A stretch of DNA of 64,000 nucleotides from JBIICI01 sp044238935. Its GTDB lineage: Bacteria; Pseudomonadota; Alphaproteobacteria; Micavibrionales; Micavibrionaceae. Positions 35,726 through 45,038 of the stretch are shown in pieces. Within the stretch, counting starts at the first letter, position 1. Every line of letters starts with the position of its first letter. The stretch is from the NCBI GenBank assembly GCA_044238935.1, contig JBIICI010000005.1, positions 1 to 64,000 of the forward strand, given 5' to 3'. The notes below the pieces were generated by a model. The model was not told the origin of the DNA, searched no databases, and saw only the letters and a list, made by a program, of their open reading frames with translations. The position numbers and the translations under genes were made by a program.

Positions 35726-35757
35726 TAAAAAAATAAAAATAAAAATAAAAATAAAAA
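35726..35757 (+). repeat. hexanucleotide TAAAAA microsatellite
   Basis: Four perfect TAAAAA units (35734-35757) and an imperfect one before them, in the gap between cheY and cheB, ending 17 bp before the cheB start. Six-base units would not shift frame, but slippage here would alter cheB leader length and spacing. Confidence 0.75.
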
Positions 35758-35774
35758 CGGAATGTCTTGAATTT

Positions 35775-36863
35775 ATGGTCGCACAACTTAAATCCCCTGC
35801 AAGAATTATGATTGTTGATGATTCAGCCGTCATGCGTGGGATGATGTATAAAATTTTGGAAACTGATCCGATGGTTACCATTGTGGGATCACACGGAAAT
35901 GGTCAAATTGCCCTTGATGCCCTATCTAAAACTGACACGGATATTGTGATAACAGATATTGAAATGCCTGTGATGGACGGCTTAACGGCGATTCCAAAAA
36001 TGCTGGCGCTTAAGCCTGATCTTAAAATCCTCGTTTGCTCTAGTTTAAGTGCAAAAAACGCCGAAGTATCAATCAAAGCGATGTCATTGGGCGCATTGGA
36101 TTGTCTTTTAAAACCCTCCACGCTATCAGGCGGCGCGGAAACCTTTCGCGAAGATTTGTTTTGGAAACTGAAAACCATTCAAAACGCCACGCCTTTGGCG
36201 CGTTTGGCAAGCCGCAGCCATGCAACACCCAGCACCGCAACGCCAAATAATACCATCAGCCTGCATAAGAACATCATGACCTTTAATGGAAAACCTGATA
36301 TTTTGGCAATCGGCTGTTCGACAGGTGGGCCGGTGGCGTTGCAAAAACTGATCCCCTATCTGAAAGGCGTGAACATTCCTGTTGTCATCACCCAACACAT
36401 GCCAGCCACATTCACAAAGATTTTTGCAGAAAACCTTGAAAAGCAAACAGGCATTCCCTGTTCCGAAGGGATTGACGGCGAATCCCTTAAAGCAGGGCAT
36501 ATTTACATTGCACCGGGAAATTATCACATGATCCTTGAGCGCAATAACGGTATTCCCACCATTCGCCTGAATCAAAATCCGCCTGAAAATTTTTGTCGTC
36601 CTGCCGTTGATCCCATGTTCCGCAGCGTGGTTGAGGTTTATAATAACCGTATTTTAGCCGTGATCTTAACAGGCATGGGGCAAGACGGATTGGAAGGCAG
36701 CCGTGCCATTGTTAAAAACAACGGCAAATTGATCGCTCAAAATGAAGCCAGCAGCGTTGTTTGGGGAATGCCCGGTGCCGTTGCCAAAGCCGGCATTTGT
36801 TCAGAAATTATGGATTTAGAACAAATGGGCGCATGGTTACGCAATACATTGCAAATACGATAA
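35775..36863 (+). CDS. cheB: chemotaxis methylesterase CheB
   Basis: 362 residues: an N-terminal receiver (VDDSAVMRG; acceptor Asp in VITDIEMPVMDG) and a C-terminal methylesterase. The catalytic triad is Ser in GCSTGGPVALQ, His in TQHMPATFT and Asp in TGMGQDG. It removes methyl groups from receptors. No strong ribosome-binding site precedes the ATG; the TAAAAA tract lies directly upstream. It is followed by cheR. Confidence 0.92.
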   Translation: MVAQLKSPARIMIVDDSAVMRGMMYKILETDPMVTIVGSHGNGQIALDALSKTDTDIVITDIEMPVMDGLTAIPKMLALKPDLKILVCSSLSAKNAEVSIKAMSLGALDCLLKPSTLSGGAETFREDLFWKLKTIQNATPLARLASRSHATPSTATPNNTISLHKNIMTFNGKPDILAIGCSTGGPVALQKLIPYLKGVNIPVVITQHMPATFTKIFAENLEKQTGIPCSEGIDGESLKAGHIYIAPGNYHMILERNNGIPTIRLNQNPPENFCRPAVDPMFRSVVEVYNNRILAVILTGMGQDGLEGSRAIVKNNGKLIAQNEASSVVWGMPGAVAKAGICSEIMDLEQMGAWLRNTLQIR

Positions 36864-36885
36864 TCGATATAAAATAGGATACACC

Positions 36886-37713
36886 ATGCAGATCACCGAT
36901 TTTAACATTTACCAAGATATTTTATATAAAAAATCAGGCTTTGCGATTACGCCTGAAAAATCATATTTGTTGGAAACGCGCCTAAAACCCATTGCCCAAA
37001 AACATGGCTATACAGATTTAACGGGGCTTACGGCGGCGCTGCGTGGCTTCCCACCTGCCAATTTGGTGGATGATGTGGTTGATGCCATGACCACGAATGA
37101 GACCTTTTTCTTTCGTGATAATAAACCCTTTGATACGTTCAAAGACAAGCTGCTACCCCACCTAATGAAAACCCGTACCGATAAGAAATTGCGTATCTGG
37201 TGCGCGGCGTGTTCCAGCGGTCAAGAACCCTATTCCTTGGCAATGATCCTGCGTGAGAAGGGTTTACATACCCAAGGCTGGAACATTGAGATCAAAGCCA
37301 CTGATATTTCACGCGAGATTCTAGCCAAAGCCCAAAAAGGGCTTTATTCCCAATTCGAAGTCCAGCGCGGTATGCCGATTCAATTATTGGTCAAATATTT
37401 CACGCAAACGCCGGAGGGCTGGACGATCAATGATGATATTAAACGCATGGTCAATTTCGGGACATATAATTTATTAAATCCCATGTCCAGCATGGGCAAG
37501 TTCGATATTATTTTTTGCCGCAACGTGTTGATCTATTTTGATCCTGAAACAAAGAAAAAAGTCCTTGATGAAATGGCGGGATTGATGAAACCTGATACCA
37601 CTTTGTTACTGGGTGGTGCGGAAACCGTTTTGGGGATCAACGATAAATTCCGCCCATCTTCGCAAATTACAGGCGTTTATGTCTTGGCAAATGCGGATGA
37701 TGCTGTTAAATAA
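36886..37713 (+). CDS. cheR: chemotaxis methyltransferase CheR
   Basis: 275 residues. Transfers methyl from S-adenosylmethionine to receptor glutamates. Typical MTTNETFFFRD, SAM motif RIWCAACSSGQEPYSLAM, the KATDISREIL loop and FCRNVLIYFDPETKKKVL are present. AGGATA lies 7 nt before the ATG. Last gene of the che operon; purH follows after 6 nt. Confidence 0.94.
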   Translation: MQITDFNIYQDILYKKSGFAITPEKSYLLETRLKPIAQKHGYTDLTGLTAALRGFPPANLVDDVVDAMTTNETFFFRDNKPFDTFKDKLLPHLMKTRTDKKLRIWCAACSSGQEPYSLAMILREKGLHTQGWNIEIKATDISREILAKAQKGLYSQFEVQRGMPIQLLVKYFTQTPEGWTINDDIKRMVNFGTYNLLNPMSSMGKFDIIFCRNVLIYFDPETKKKVLDEMAGLMKPDTTLLLGGAETVLGINDKFRPSSQITGVYVLANADDAVK

Positions 37714-37719
37714 GAAAGC

Positions 37720-39258
37720 ATGACAACTGACCTAATCCCCATACGCCGTGCCCTTATTTCTGTTTCTGATAAAACAGGGCTTTTGCCTGTTGCACACTAT
37801 TTGCACGCACAAGGCATTGATATTATATCCACAGGCGGCACCGCGCAATTTTTAAAAGATAATAATATACGGGTCATTGCCGTGGATGACATCACGCAAT
37901 TCCCCGAAATGATGGATGGGCGCGTCAAGACATTGCACCCGAAAATTCATGGCGGTATTCTTGCGAATCGTGCAAACCCATCACATTTACAAGATATGAC
38001 AGATCACGGCATTACCGCCATTGATTTGGTGATTGTGAATTTATATCCGTTTGAAAGTACGCCGTCCATTGAAACAATCGATGTGGGCGGGCCTTGCATG
38101 ATCCGTGCGGCGGCAAAAAACCATCATGGCGTGACCATTATCACCGATCCCGATGATTATGCAGATTTTTTGCAGATTTTATCAGAAAATCATAATCAAA
38201 CGTCCCTACCCTTCCGCCAAGCCATGGCCGCCAAAGCTTTTGCAAGAACCGCCGCCTATGACAGCGCGATTGCAGCATGGATGACAAAGGATAGCAACGC
38301 TTTCCCCAAAGATTTTTCTATGGCTGGTACACGCTTACAACCCCTAAGATATGGTGAAAACCCTCACCAAAGCGCAGCATTGTATAAAACCCCAAACGCC
38401 CAACAGGGCATTTGCCAAGCTGTACAAATTCAAGGCAAAGAGCTGTCTTATAATAATATCAATGATACCGACGCCGCGTTTGAGCTGGTTAGTCATTTTG
38501 ATGCCCCTGCCGTTGCGATTATCAAACACGCCAATCCGTGCGGCGTTGCCATAGGTGACACGCTGCATGATGCGTACAAAGCCGCCCTGCGTTGCGATCC
38601 TGTCAGTGCCTTTGGTGGCATTATCGCTGTCAATCGTCCGCTTGATGCGATCACCGCCGCTGCGATTATTGAGGTCTTTTCTGAGGTCATTATTGCACCT
38701 GCCATCAGTGAAGAAGCCGCCGCGATTTTGGCAACCAAGAAAAACTTGCGTGTGTTAATCACAGGTCAAATGCTGGACATCACCCAAAAACGCCCGCTAA
38801 TTAAGCCTGTTTCAGGGGGTTTTTTGGTGCAAGATAGCGATAATGGTATCTTAACCCCCGATATGATGCGCGTGGTCACAAACCATGCCCCTGCCCCTGA
38901 ATTGCTACAGGATTTACAATTTGCCTTTACAGTCTGCAAAATGGTAAAATCAAACGCGATTGTCTTTGCCAAACACACAGCCACTTTGGGCATTGGCGCA
39001 GGGCAAATGAGCCGTATCGACTCCACCCAAATCGCCACCGCAAAAGCAAATATGATTGAACACGGTATTTTAAAAGGGGCAGTTATGGCATCTGACGCCT
39101 TCTTCCCCTTCCCCGATAATGTCGAAGCCGCCGCAAAATCAGGCATTGCCGCCATCATTCAACCAGGCGGATCCATCAAAGATAATGATGTGATCCAAGC
39201 TGCGAATGATTTAGGCATCGCCATGATTTTTACAGGCATGCGGCATTTCAGGCATTAA
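37720..39258 (+). CDS. purH: bifunctional AICAR transformylase / IMP cyclohydrolase
   Basis: 512 residues. Performs the last two steps of purine synthesis. The N-terminal cyclohydrolase has SDKTGL, STGGTAQFL, MMDGRVKTLHPKIHGGIL and NLYPFE; the C-terminal transformylase has RYGENPHQSA and the catalytic KHANPCGVA. Length is standard. Only 6 nt after cheR, so it could be read from the chemotaxis operon, which is odd for a biosynthetic gene. Confidence 0.95.
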   Translation: MTTDLIPIRRALISVSDKTGLLPVAHYLHAQGIDIISTGGTAQFLKDNNIRVIAVDDITQFPEMMDGRVKTLHPKIHGGILANRANPSHLQDMTDHGITAIDLVIVNLYPFESTPSIETIDVGGPCMIRAAAKNHHGVTIITDPDDYADFLQILSENHNQTSLPFRQAMAAKAFARTAAYDSAIAAWMTKDSNAFPKDFSMAGTRLQPLRYGENPHQSAALYKTPNAQQGICQAVQIQGKELSYNNINDTDAAFELVSHFDAPAVAIIKHANPCGVAIGDTLHDAYKAALRCDPVSAFGGIIAVNRPLDAITAAAIIEVFSEVIIAPAISEEAAAILATKKNLRVLITGQMLDITQKRPLIKPVSGGFLVQDSDNGILTPDMMRVVTNHAPAPELLQDLQFAFTVCKMVKSNAIVFAKHTATLGIGAGQMSRIDSTQIATAKANMIEHGILKGAVMASDAFFPFPDNVEAAAKSGIAAIIQPGGSIKDNDVIQAANDLGIAMIFTGMRHFRH

Positions 39259-39261
39259 ATT

Positions 39262-39666
39262 TTAACTACAATCAAATCCTTGGAAATTTCTTGAGACAGG
39301 TTTCTTTAAAACTTCTTTTTTTAAAGATTTATCCGTTATCGAAATCTGACCGTTATCAATAACTATTCTAATATTATCCATTTTATTAGGGTCTATTCCA
39401 AGACTGCTACAATGATGCGCCTGAAACTTTGTAACACGATTATCTGCATTAAAAACCTTTGAATCAATTATCAAATTATCTTTTTGTGGATCAAAATTAC
39501 GCATCACATCATTACCAAATTGTCCAGCAGCATTCAACGCATCGCCAGCCTGTTTCCAAAGCGCCATAGGGTCAAAGCTTTCTGCCCAAACAGGGGTTAC
39601 TATCATCAAGACCGCAGCACTCAAACAAGCAACCGCAACCGATTGAAATTCCATTTTTATTTCCAT
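39262..39666 (-). CDS. hypothetical exported protein
   Basis: 134 residues. Signal peptide over about residues 5-28 (VACLSAAVLMIVTPVWA, cleavage after VWA). The mature part is small and hydrophilic, with cysteines in HHCSSLG and at the C-terminus (FDCS) that could pair. GGAGGATA lies 13 nt before the ATG at 39666. I recognise no family. It is convergent with purH, whose stop is only 3 nt away. Confidence 0.55.
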   Translation of the reverse strand: MEIKMEFQSVAVACLSAAVLMIVTPVWAESFDPMALWKQAGDALNAAGQFGNDVMRNFDPQKDNLIIDSKVFNADNRVTKFQAHHCSSLGIDPNKMDNIRIVIDNGQISITDKSLKKEVLKKPVSRNFQGFDCS

Positions 39667-39749
39667 TTTTATTATGTATCCTCCATTTTTATATGATATA
39701 TTGCAGCCTTGCTATCATAAAACCGCACTAAAAGACAAGACATAAAACC

Positions 39750-40400
39750 ATGAATCCTGATTTAATCCATTTTTTAAACACAAGACGCTCCACAAAATTA
39801 ACACATTTTGATTTAGATCATGCCGCCCCTGATGCGGATGAAATTCAGCAAATCCTGAGTCTTGCCACGCGTGTTCCCGATCATGGGCGAAAAGCGCCGT
39901 GGTATTTTATGGTGTTTGAGGGCGAAAACCGTATCCATGCAGGGGATCTGTTGAAACAAGCCTATGCTCAGGATTATCCTGAGGATGCAAGCCCTGAAAA
40001 ATTAGAATTTGAATCTGAACGCTTTACCAAAGCCCCCGTGGTGATTGCCGTTATCTCACGCATTAAAAACGGCAAAATCCCTGTGTGGGAACAAATCTTA
40101 AGCGCAGGGGCAGTCTGTTATAATTTATGTATCGCCGCCAACAGCTTTGGATATGGTACAAATTGGTTGACGCATTGGTACGCATACAGCCCGACTTTCA
40201 AAAACTTACTGGGCTTAGATGGGCGCGATCATATCGCAGGTTTTATCTATATGGGCAAGGTTTTGGATACCCAAGAAGAGCGCGAACGCCCCAATATTGA
40301 TGCCATCACCAATTTCTGGACACCCGCCCTGCCTGCTCTCAACAAAGAATCTGAGGATACAAGTGATCAAGACGTGCCTGTGATGGGGTTTGGATTTTGA
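39750..40400 (+). CDS. nitroreductase-family oxidoreductase (YdjA-like)
   Basis: 216 residues. An FMN-dependent NAD(P)H oxidoreductase of the nitroreductase superfamily. RRSTK near the N-terminus (FMN phosphate), RVPDHGRKAPWYF (YdjA subfamily) and the GTNWLTHW segment are visible. Natural substrate unknown. Its last 34 nt overlap the end of the convergent membrane-protein gene. Confidence 0.85.
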   Translation: MNPDLIHFLNTRRSTKLTHFDLDHAAPDADEIQQILSLATRVPDHGRKAPWYFMVFEGENRIHAGDLLKQAYAQDYPEDASPEKLEFESERFTKAPVVIAVISRIKNGKIPVWEQILSAGAVCYNLCIAANSFGYGTNWLTHWYAYSPTFKNLLGLDGRDHIAGFIYMGKVLDTQEERERPNIDAITNFWTPALPALNKESEDTSDQDVPVMGFGF

Positions 40401-41155
40401 AAGAACAAAAGACGGATCACATGAAACAGACAAACATGCAGCACATAAATTTCTAAACTATAACGCCCCATAATCTGAATCGGGATAGCAAGGATGGAGG
40501 CTTTCCATTGTTTTTGCGCAGCATAATCTGTAAACAGCCACAGACCCGCGATTAATGCGATCATGCCAACAGCAAAAATAATCATCACCAACACAGGCAA
40601 GGCAAATATCAAACTTTGGATAAAAACATAAGCCCCCCATACCGTCGCCGCCGCCATCAAACGCACAGAATGCGGTACATTCGGCATTGCCAGAACCATC
40701 CCGAAAAACGCCCATAATATCGCCACACTGCCATAATCAAACAAAGCCAGTGTAGGAAAGAGTAACAAGATCATAATCCCTGCATAATCCAAAAAACCAC
40801 GCGGTGATTGATAATGATGAGGGCGCGCCAAAGGCAAGGCCGCTCCTGAAATCAACATGATTGTAAATAATATATTCAGCGGAAATAAAGGCAGCCCCAA
40901 TATCATATGAACAATCAACAACAAAGTCCCTCCGATAAATAAGGGCTGTAACCTTTTGACATTGCGTGATTTGAAATGATACCCGATCAAAAACAACCAT
41001 ATGGGCGCAGAAAAGCGTCCAATCATTCGTAAAAATAATATGTCAGGAAACAAATAAAACCCAACATGATCAATGATCATGAAGATCATGGCGATTGATT
41101 TTAAGACATCTTCTGATGTGAGTTGCCCCTGATATTTCCTAAGACGGCAAAACAT
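40367..41155 (-). CDS. TraX-like membrane acyltransferase-type protein
   Basis: 262 residues from ATG 41155, which follows AAGGGGG at 9 nt; the frame is open to 41239 but that part overlaps the epimerase gene. Opens with LKSIAMIFMIIDHVGFYLFP and then RMIGRFSAPIWLFLIGYHF, the TraX (pfam05857-type) signature, with about eight transmembrane helices. TraX acetylates pilin in conjugative plasmids; chromosomal relatives are thought to acetylate other substrates. Directly downstream of the AlgG-like gene, so it may acetylate the same exopolysaccharide; that is inference. Confidence 0.7.
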   Translation of the reverse strand: MFCRLRKYQGQLTSEDVLKSIAMIFMIIDHVGFYLFPDILFLRMIGRFSAPIWLFLIGYHFKSRNVKRLQPLFIGGTLLLIVHMILGLPLFPLNILFTIMLISGAALPLARPHHYQSPRGFLDYAGIMILLLFPTLALFDYGSVAILWAFFGMVLAMPNVPHSVRLMAAATVWGAYVFIQSLIFALPVLVMIIFAVGMIALIAGLWLFTDYAAQKQWKASILAIPIQIMGRYSLEIYVLHVCLFHVIRLLFFQNPNPITGTS

Positions 41156-41183
41156 GTCTGAGAGCCCCCTTCTTAAAAATATC

Positions 41184-42728
41184 TTATGGATGATGCGGCA
41201 CAACCTCAAGAGCATAGGGTGTTCCAGAGAATTTATCAATCATCAATTGATTTAAAGCCCTCTGATCCTGTGTAAAAAATTGATTGGAATATAAAAAATC
41301 AACCTGCTGCATGCGTAAAAAATCAATCTGATCTATCTTTAAATTTCCATCTGAATTGGCAGAAATAACGCCTCCCTTTATCTCTAAACTGGCTTTTTGC
41401 GTAAAGGGGTCTTCTTTGAAATCACGGGTTTTATCAATGGTAATATCACGCGATTGTAATTTTAATCCATTACCAGCATTATTCAAAATAATATTATCGC
41501 GCGCAAAAATATCCCATGAATTTCTAATGCGTAACCCATTTTTGCCATTTGAAATTAAGGTGTTGTTATTGATAAAATTCTTCTCACTCTCAAACAAACT
41601 TAATCCATCTCCTTGGTTCATATTGGATATATTATAGGCGACTAAATTCCCCGTGCTGCTGCGATCCAGCATGATTCCTGATCCTGCGTTATCATAGCTA
41701 TGATTATGCGTAATCCAACTATCCACTACCCCCCGTGAAATAATAATGCCATGCTTTTTATGCGTTCCTGAAACATCATTATGATCAATAATTAATCGTC
41801 TGGAATAATCATGTGGATCAATGCCATACACAATATTATTGATATAATGATTGCGTACAATCACAATATCATCGGCTCTGTATGAATAAAAACCATAATA
41901 CATGCCTTCGAATCGACATTGCACGATCCAGCCCGTTGGTCGTTTGATAATGAAGTTTTCTTCCTCTGCCGTACTGGATGTTAAGGAAAAACCATAGGCC
42001 TTTGACTGCGCATAGCCCATATCATAAAAATGAACACCGCCAAAATAGCTTTTTGACCGGCTCCATGCGACAAAGAAGGGGCGAAAATTATTCTTATCCA
42101 CGAATATATCCCGTGCCTCTTTCGCCATATCCCACCCATAAATATCGGCATTCACCCCGAATATTGTGCCTGAATTGGAAATAAAGGCGCCGTCTTGGGT
42201 AGATAATTTTAGAGATATACGTTTCTGATTATCCTGTGATGATGCGGTATCCCCGATAATTAATGTGGCACTTGATCCAATAATTAAGGGACGACGCAAA
42301 TAATATTCATCATGTTTCTTAAAAACCAAAGATTTGTCTTTGAGAATTTTAACGACATCATCCATATCAAAAACACCATTTTCCAGCACGATCATTTTGG
42401 GATCTGCGCCTTGTTTTTTTCGATATAGATCATACCCTTTATCCACCATAAACTTTGCCACGCTGGCATCGCCGCGCATGGATTTAAGATAGATTTTTCC
42501 TGCCGCTGAATCTGGAATTTTTTGACGAATGGCAGAAATTGTATAAGGGCTGGTATCAGGGATTTTAGGCTCATTCTTTACAGCCGATTCTTTGTCTAAA
42601 GCTCTGATCTGATAGATATTCATACTTTTTTCGGCTTGAATTTGTTTTTGCTCCGCAAAAACAGGACGCATAAAAAAGATCAAGCACAAAAAACATAGAC
42701 CAAAAATCGTTGGCTTTACAAAACCCAT
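41184..42728 (-). CDS. mannuronan C5-epimerase (AlgG-like)
   Basis: 514 residues. Signal peptide to about residue 25 (PVFA-EQ). A right-handed beta-helix occupies roughly 150-430, with a string of N-rich turns. The catalytic motif DPHD lies at 304-307 in NIVYGIDPHDYSRR, as in AlgG, which converts mannuronate to guluronate in periplasmic alginate. The long region 60-145 resembles the N-terminal part of AlgG. No alg polymerase or export gene is nearby. The substrate could be another uronate polymer. The TraX-like gene follows after 28 bp. Confidence 0.8.
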   Translation of the reverse strand: MGFVKPTIFGLCFLCLIFFMRPVFAEQKQIQAEKSMNIYQIRALDKESAVKNEPKIPDTSPYTISAIRQKIPDSAAGKIYLKSMRGDASVAKFMVDKGYDLYRKKQGADPKMIVLENGVFDMDDVVKILKDKSLVFKKHDEYYLRRPLIIGSSATLIIGDTASSQDNQKRISLKLSTQDGAFISNSGTIFGVNADIYGWDMAKEARDIFVDKNNFRPFFVAWSRSKSYFGGVHFYDMGYAQSKAYGFSLTSSTAEEENFIIKRPTGWIVQCRFEGMYYGFYSYRADDIVIVRNHYINNIVYGIDPHDYSRRLIIDHNDVSGTHKKHGIIISRGVVDSWITHNHSYDNAGSGIMLDRSSTGNLVAYNISNMNQGDGLSLFESEKNFINNNTLISNGKNGLRIRNSWDIFARDNIILNNAGNGLKLQSRDITIDKTRDFKEDPFTQKASLEIKGGVISANSDGNLKIDQIDFLRMQQVDFLYSNQFFTQDQRALNQLMIDKFSGTPYALEVVPHHP

Positions 42729-42820
42729 TTATAAACCGCCACAGTAATCAGACATGGGATAGACATATCCTTATCCTAAACCGTGAAGTCTAAAAATATA
42801 ATGAACGGCGATAAAAACGT

Positions 42821-43387
42821 TTAAAAATGCGTATCTATGTCACCACGCGCCATTGCGGCAATCCCTGTTCGGCTGACCGATTTTAACCCTAAGGGGCGCA
42901 TCAGTTGAATAAAGGCGGAAACTTTATCCGATCCCCCCGTGACCTCAAAAACAAAAGATTGCAGCGTCGAATCCACCGCACGAGCGCGGAATATTTCTGC
43001 AATACGTAAGGCCTCAATACGATTATCACCCTCACAAATGACTTTGATCAACGCAAGTTCACGCGCCACAAATGCACCATCTACGGTTAAATCGGCCACA
43101 TGGTGAACGGGCACCATCCGCGCCAATTGCGTTTTGATTTGACGAATAACCAACGCTGTGCCAGAACATGCAATTGTGATCCGTGATAAATGCGCCTGTA
43201 AATCGACTTCAGCAACGGTTAAGGTTTCAATATTATATCCACGCCCCGAAAATAAACCAATGACACGCGCCAAAACCCCTGGTTCATTATCGACCGTAAT
43301 CCCCAAAATATGGTTATTAATGGGATCGATTTCAGGGGTTTCCCCATAAACACTGATGGAATCAACGGTATTTTGACGGTGCGGCAT
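42821..43387 (-). CDS. ilvH: acetolactate synthase small subunit
   Basis: 188 residues. The regulatory subunit of acetohydroxyacid synthase in branched-chain amino-acid synthesis. An N-terminal ACT domain (HILGITVDNEPGVLARVIGLFSGRGYNIETL) binds valine, and a C-terminal domain follows. Length is slightly above the 160-180 norm. The catalytic subunit gene is not adjacent; the upstream gene is cdsA. Confidence 0.93.
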   Translation of the reverse strand: MPHRQNTVDSISVYGETPEIDPINNHILGITVDNEPGVLARVIGLFSGRGYNIETLTVAEVDLQAHLSRITIACSGTALVIRQIKTQLARMVPVHHVADLTVDGAFVARELALIKVICEGDNRIEALRIAEIFRARAVDSTLQSFVFEVTGGSDKVSAFIQLMRPLGLKSVSRTGIAAMARGDIDTHF

Positions 43388-43520
43388 GATTATATCCTTA
43401 ATTTAACGCGACAGACAAAAAAGCATAAAGCATGCATGAATGCCTATCAATCGATTTTTACATTTATTCTAACTTAATTTAGCCATAGAATTTGATCTTT
43501 ATTTCCTTAAATTCCCTCCC

Positions 43521-43570
43521 GTAACCATTCCCAGACACGGGATCTCAGGCTTATCAGCGGTTGCCATTAT
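43521..43570. repeat. decayed REP-like element
   Basis: The stretch CAGACACGGGATCTCAGGCT matches the first-half core of the REP-like elements at 3604, 18126 and 61389, but the left arm is altered and the second hairpin is gone. It lies just before the end of cdsA. Confidence 0.3.
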
Positions 43571-44253
43571 GCATGAAAAATGCACATATACACATAAAAA
43601 ATCAACGCCGCCATAATCAGAGAATCGATACGATCCAGCACGCCGCCGTGACCGGGGATGATAGTGCCTGTGTCTTTGGTATTGGATAAGCGTTTGACGG
43701 TGGAAATTAATAAATCACCTAACTGCCCTACCGTGGCAATCAATGCCCCCACAAAGACGGATTCAATGCCTGAAAACTGGGTTTTTAGTTCCGTTAGATC
43801 AAAGAGCGCAAAAATCGCAATCGCGCCCAAATACGCGCCGATTAAACCCACCCATGTTTTATTAGGGCTGATCCAAGGGCACATCGCGCCTTTGCCATAT
43901 TTTAACGCACCAGTTTTTGACCATGTTTTCCCAAAAACATACGCCAAAATATCCGATCCCCACACGCTGGCAATTAACGCAAAGCATAACAGCCCCCCAT
44001 GGGGAAAGGCAGACGTTAAGGCATAGGCACGAAAAGCGGCAATAAAATATAAAAATCCCCCCACACGCCATAGCATTTTATGGGGAATCGTTCGGGTTAG
44101 GCCTATCCATTCCCAAATGGTGACAATTGCAAACGCCGCCATTAACGCTGCCATCCACCAGCCACCTTTTAAGATCATAAATCCCGATACAGGCGCAAGG
44201 ATTAGCGCACTGCCAAGGCGCGTGAGGAAGGATTTTGAGGGGGTTAAGTTCAT
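43567..44253 (-). CDS. cdsA: phosphatidate cytidylyltransferase
   Basis: 228 residues, with about six transmembrane helices. Makes CDP-diacylglycerol from phosphatidate and CTP. The signature STVKRLSNTKDTGTIIPGHG, followed by GVLDRID, is intact near the C-terminus. Overlaps the stop of uppS by 4 nt (ATGA). Confidence 0.94.
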   Translation of the reverse strand: MNLTPSKSFLTRLGSALILAPVSGFMILKGGWWMAALMAAFAIVTIWEWIGLTRTIPHKMLWRVGGFLYFIAAFRAYALTSAFPHGGLLCFALIASVWGSDILAYVFGKTWSKTGALKYGKGAMCPWISPNKTWVGLIGAYLGAIAIFALFDLTELKTQFSGIESVFVGALIATVGQLGDLLISTVKRLSNTKDTGTIIPGHGGVLDRIDSLIMAALIFYVYMCIFHA

Positions 44254-45035
44254 GAAATCTCCGATATTTTCCCAAAACGCCGATCACGTCTTTGGAAGGC
44301 AACAATAGCCTGTTGTAAATCTGTATCCTGATAATCAGGCCATAGCACGTCTTGGAAACACAGCTCCGTATAGGCCATCTGCCATAGCAGGAAATTGCTA
44401 ATGCGCTGCTCACCACTGGTGCGGATTAACAGGTCAGGATCAGGGATATTTGCGGTATAAAGGGCGTTTTGAAAGGCTACGTCAAAATCTGTATCGGCCG
44501 CCTTCGCTGCTTTTTGGGCGGCTTGTAAAATATCATCTCGGCCACTGTAATTCAGGGCAATGATTAAATTTAATCCTTGGTTATCGCGTGTTAAATCTTC
44601 GACATGCTCAATGAGGGATACAATATCGGCATCAAATTCATGGCGGTTGCCAATGACCTGTACGCGCACATGATTTTGATGCAACGCATCGGCCTCAGCT
44701 TTTAGGTAATAGCGCAACAGGCGCATAAGTTCTAACACTTCAGGTTCGGGGCGTTGCCAATTTTCCGTGGAAAATCCAAAAAGCGTTAGATATTTGATAT
44801 TGAAACGATGCGCGGCCTTGACCACGCGCTTGACGGCCTCCGCCCCTTGTTGATGCCCTAACGTGCGCGGCATACCGCGCTGCTGCGCCCAACGCCCATT
44901 GCCATCCATGATGATCGCCACATGATGCGGAATCGGATCAGGCGCAGGCAAAGCAGGCACATTGGGGCGGCGGCGCGGTAAAAGCACCTGAAAAATACGT
45001 CCCAACGCAACAATTTTCAAGAAAAAAGCCTGCAT
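44250..45035 (-). CDS. uppS: undecaprenyl diphosphate synthase
   Basis: 261 residues. A cis-prenyltransferase that makes the lipid carrier for peptidoglycan and O-antigen. Catalytic AIIMDGNGRWAQQRG, the YLTLFGFSTENW loop and the late DLLIRTSGEQRISNFLLWQ are present. Between frr (3 nt upstream) and cdsA. Confidence 0.95.
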   Translation of the reverse strand: MQAFFLKIVALGRIFQVLLPRRRPNVPALPAPDPIPHHVAIIMDGNGRWAQQRGMPRTLGHQQGAEAVKRVVKAAHRFNIKYLTLFGFSTENWQRPEPEVLELMRLLRYYLKAEADALHQNHVRVQVIGNRHEFDADIVSLIEHVEDLTRDNQGLNLIIALNYSGRDDILQAAQKAAKAADTDFDVAFQNALYTANIPDPDLLIRTSGEQRISNFLLWQMAYTELCFQDVLWPDYQDTDLQQAIVAFQRRDRRFGKISEIS

Positions 45036-45038
45036 CCC

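Noticed and set aside
36126..36575. Minus-strand open frame of 149 codons
   Set aside because: Antisense to the CheB catalytic domain; no family features.
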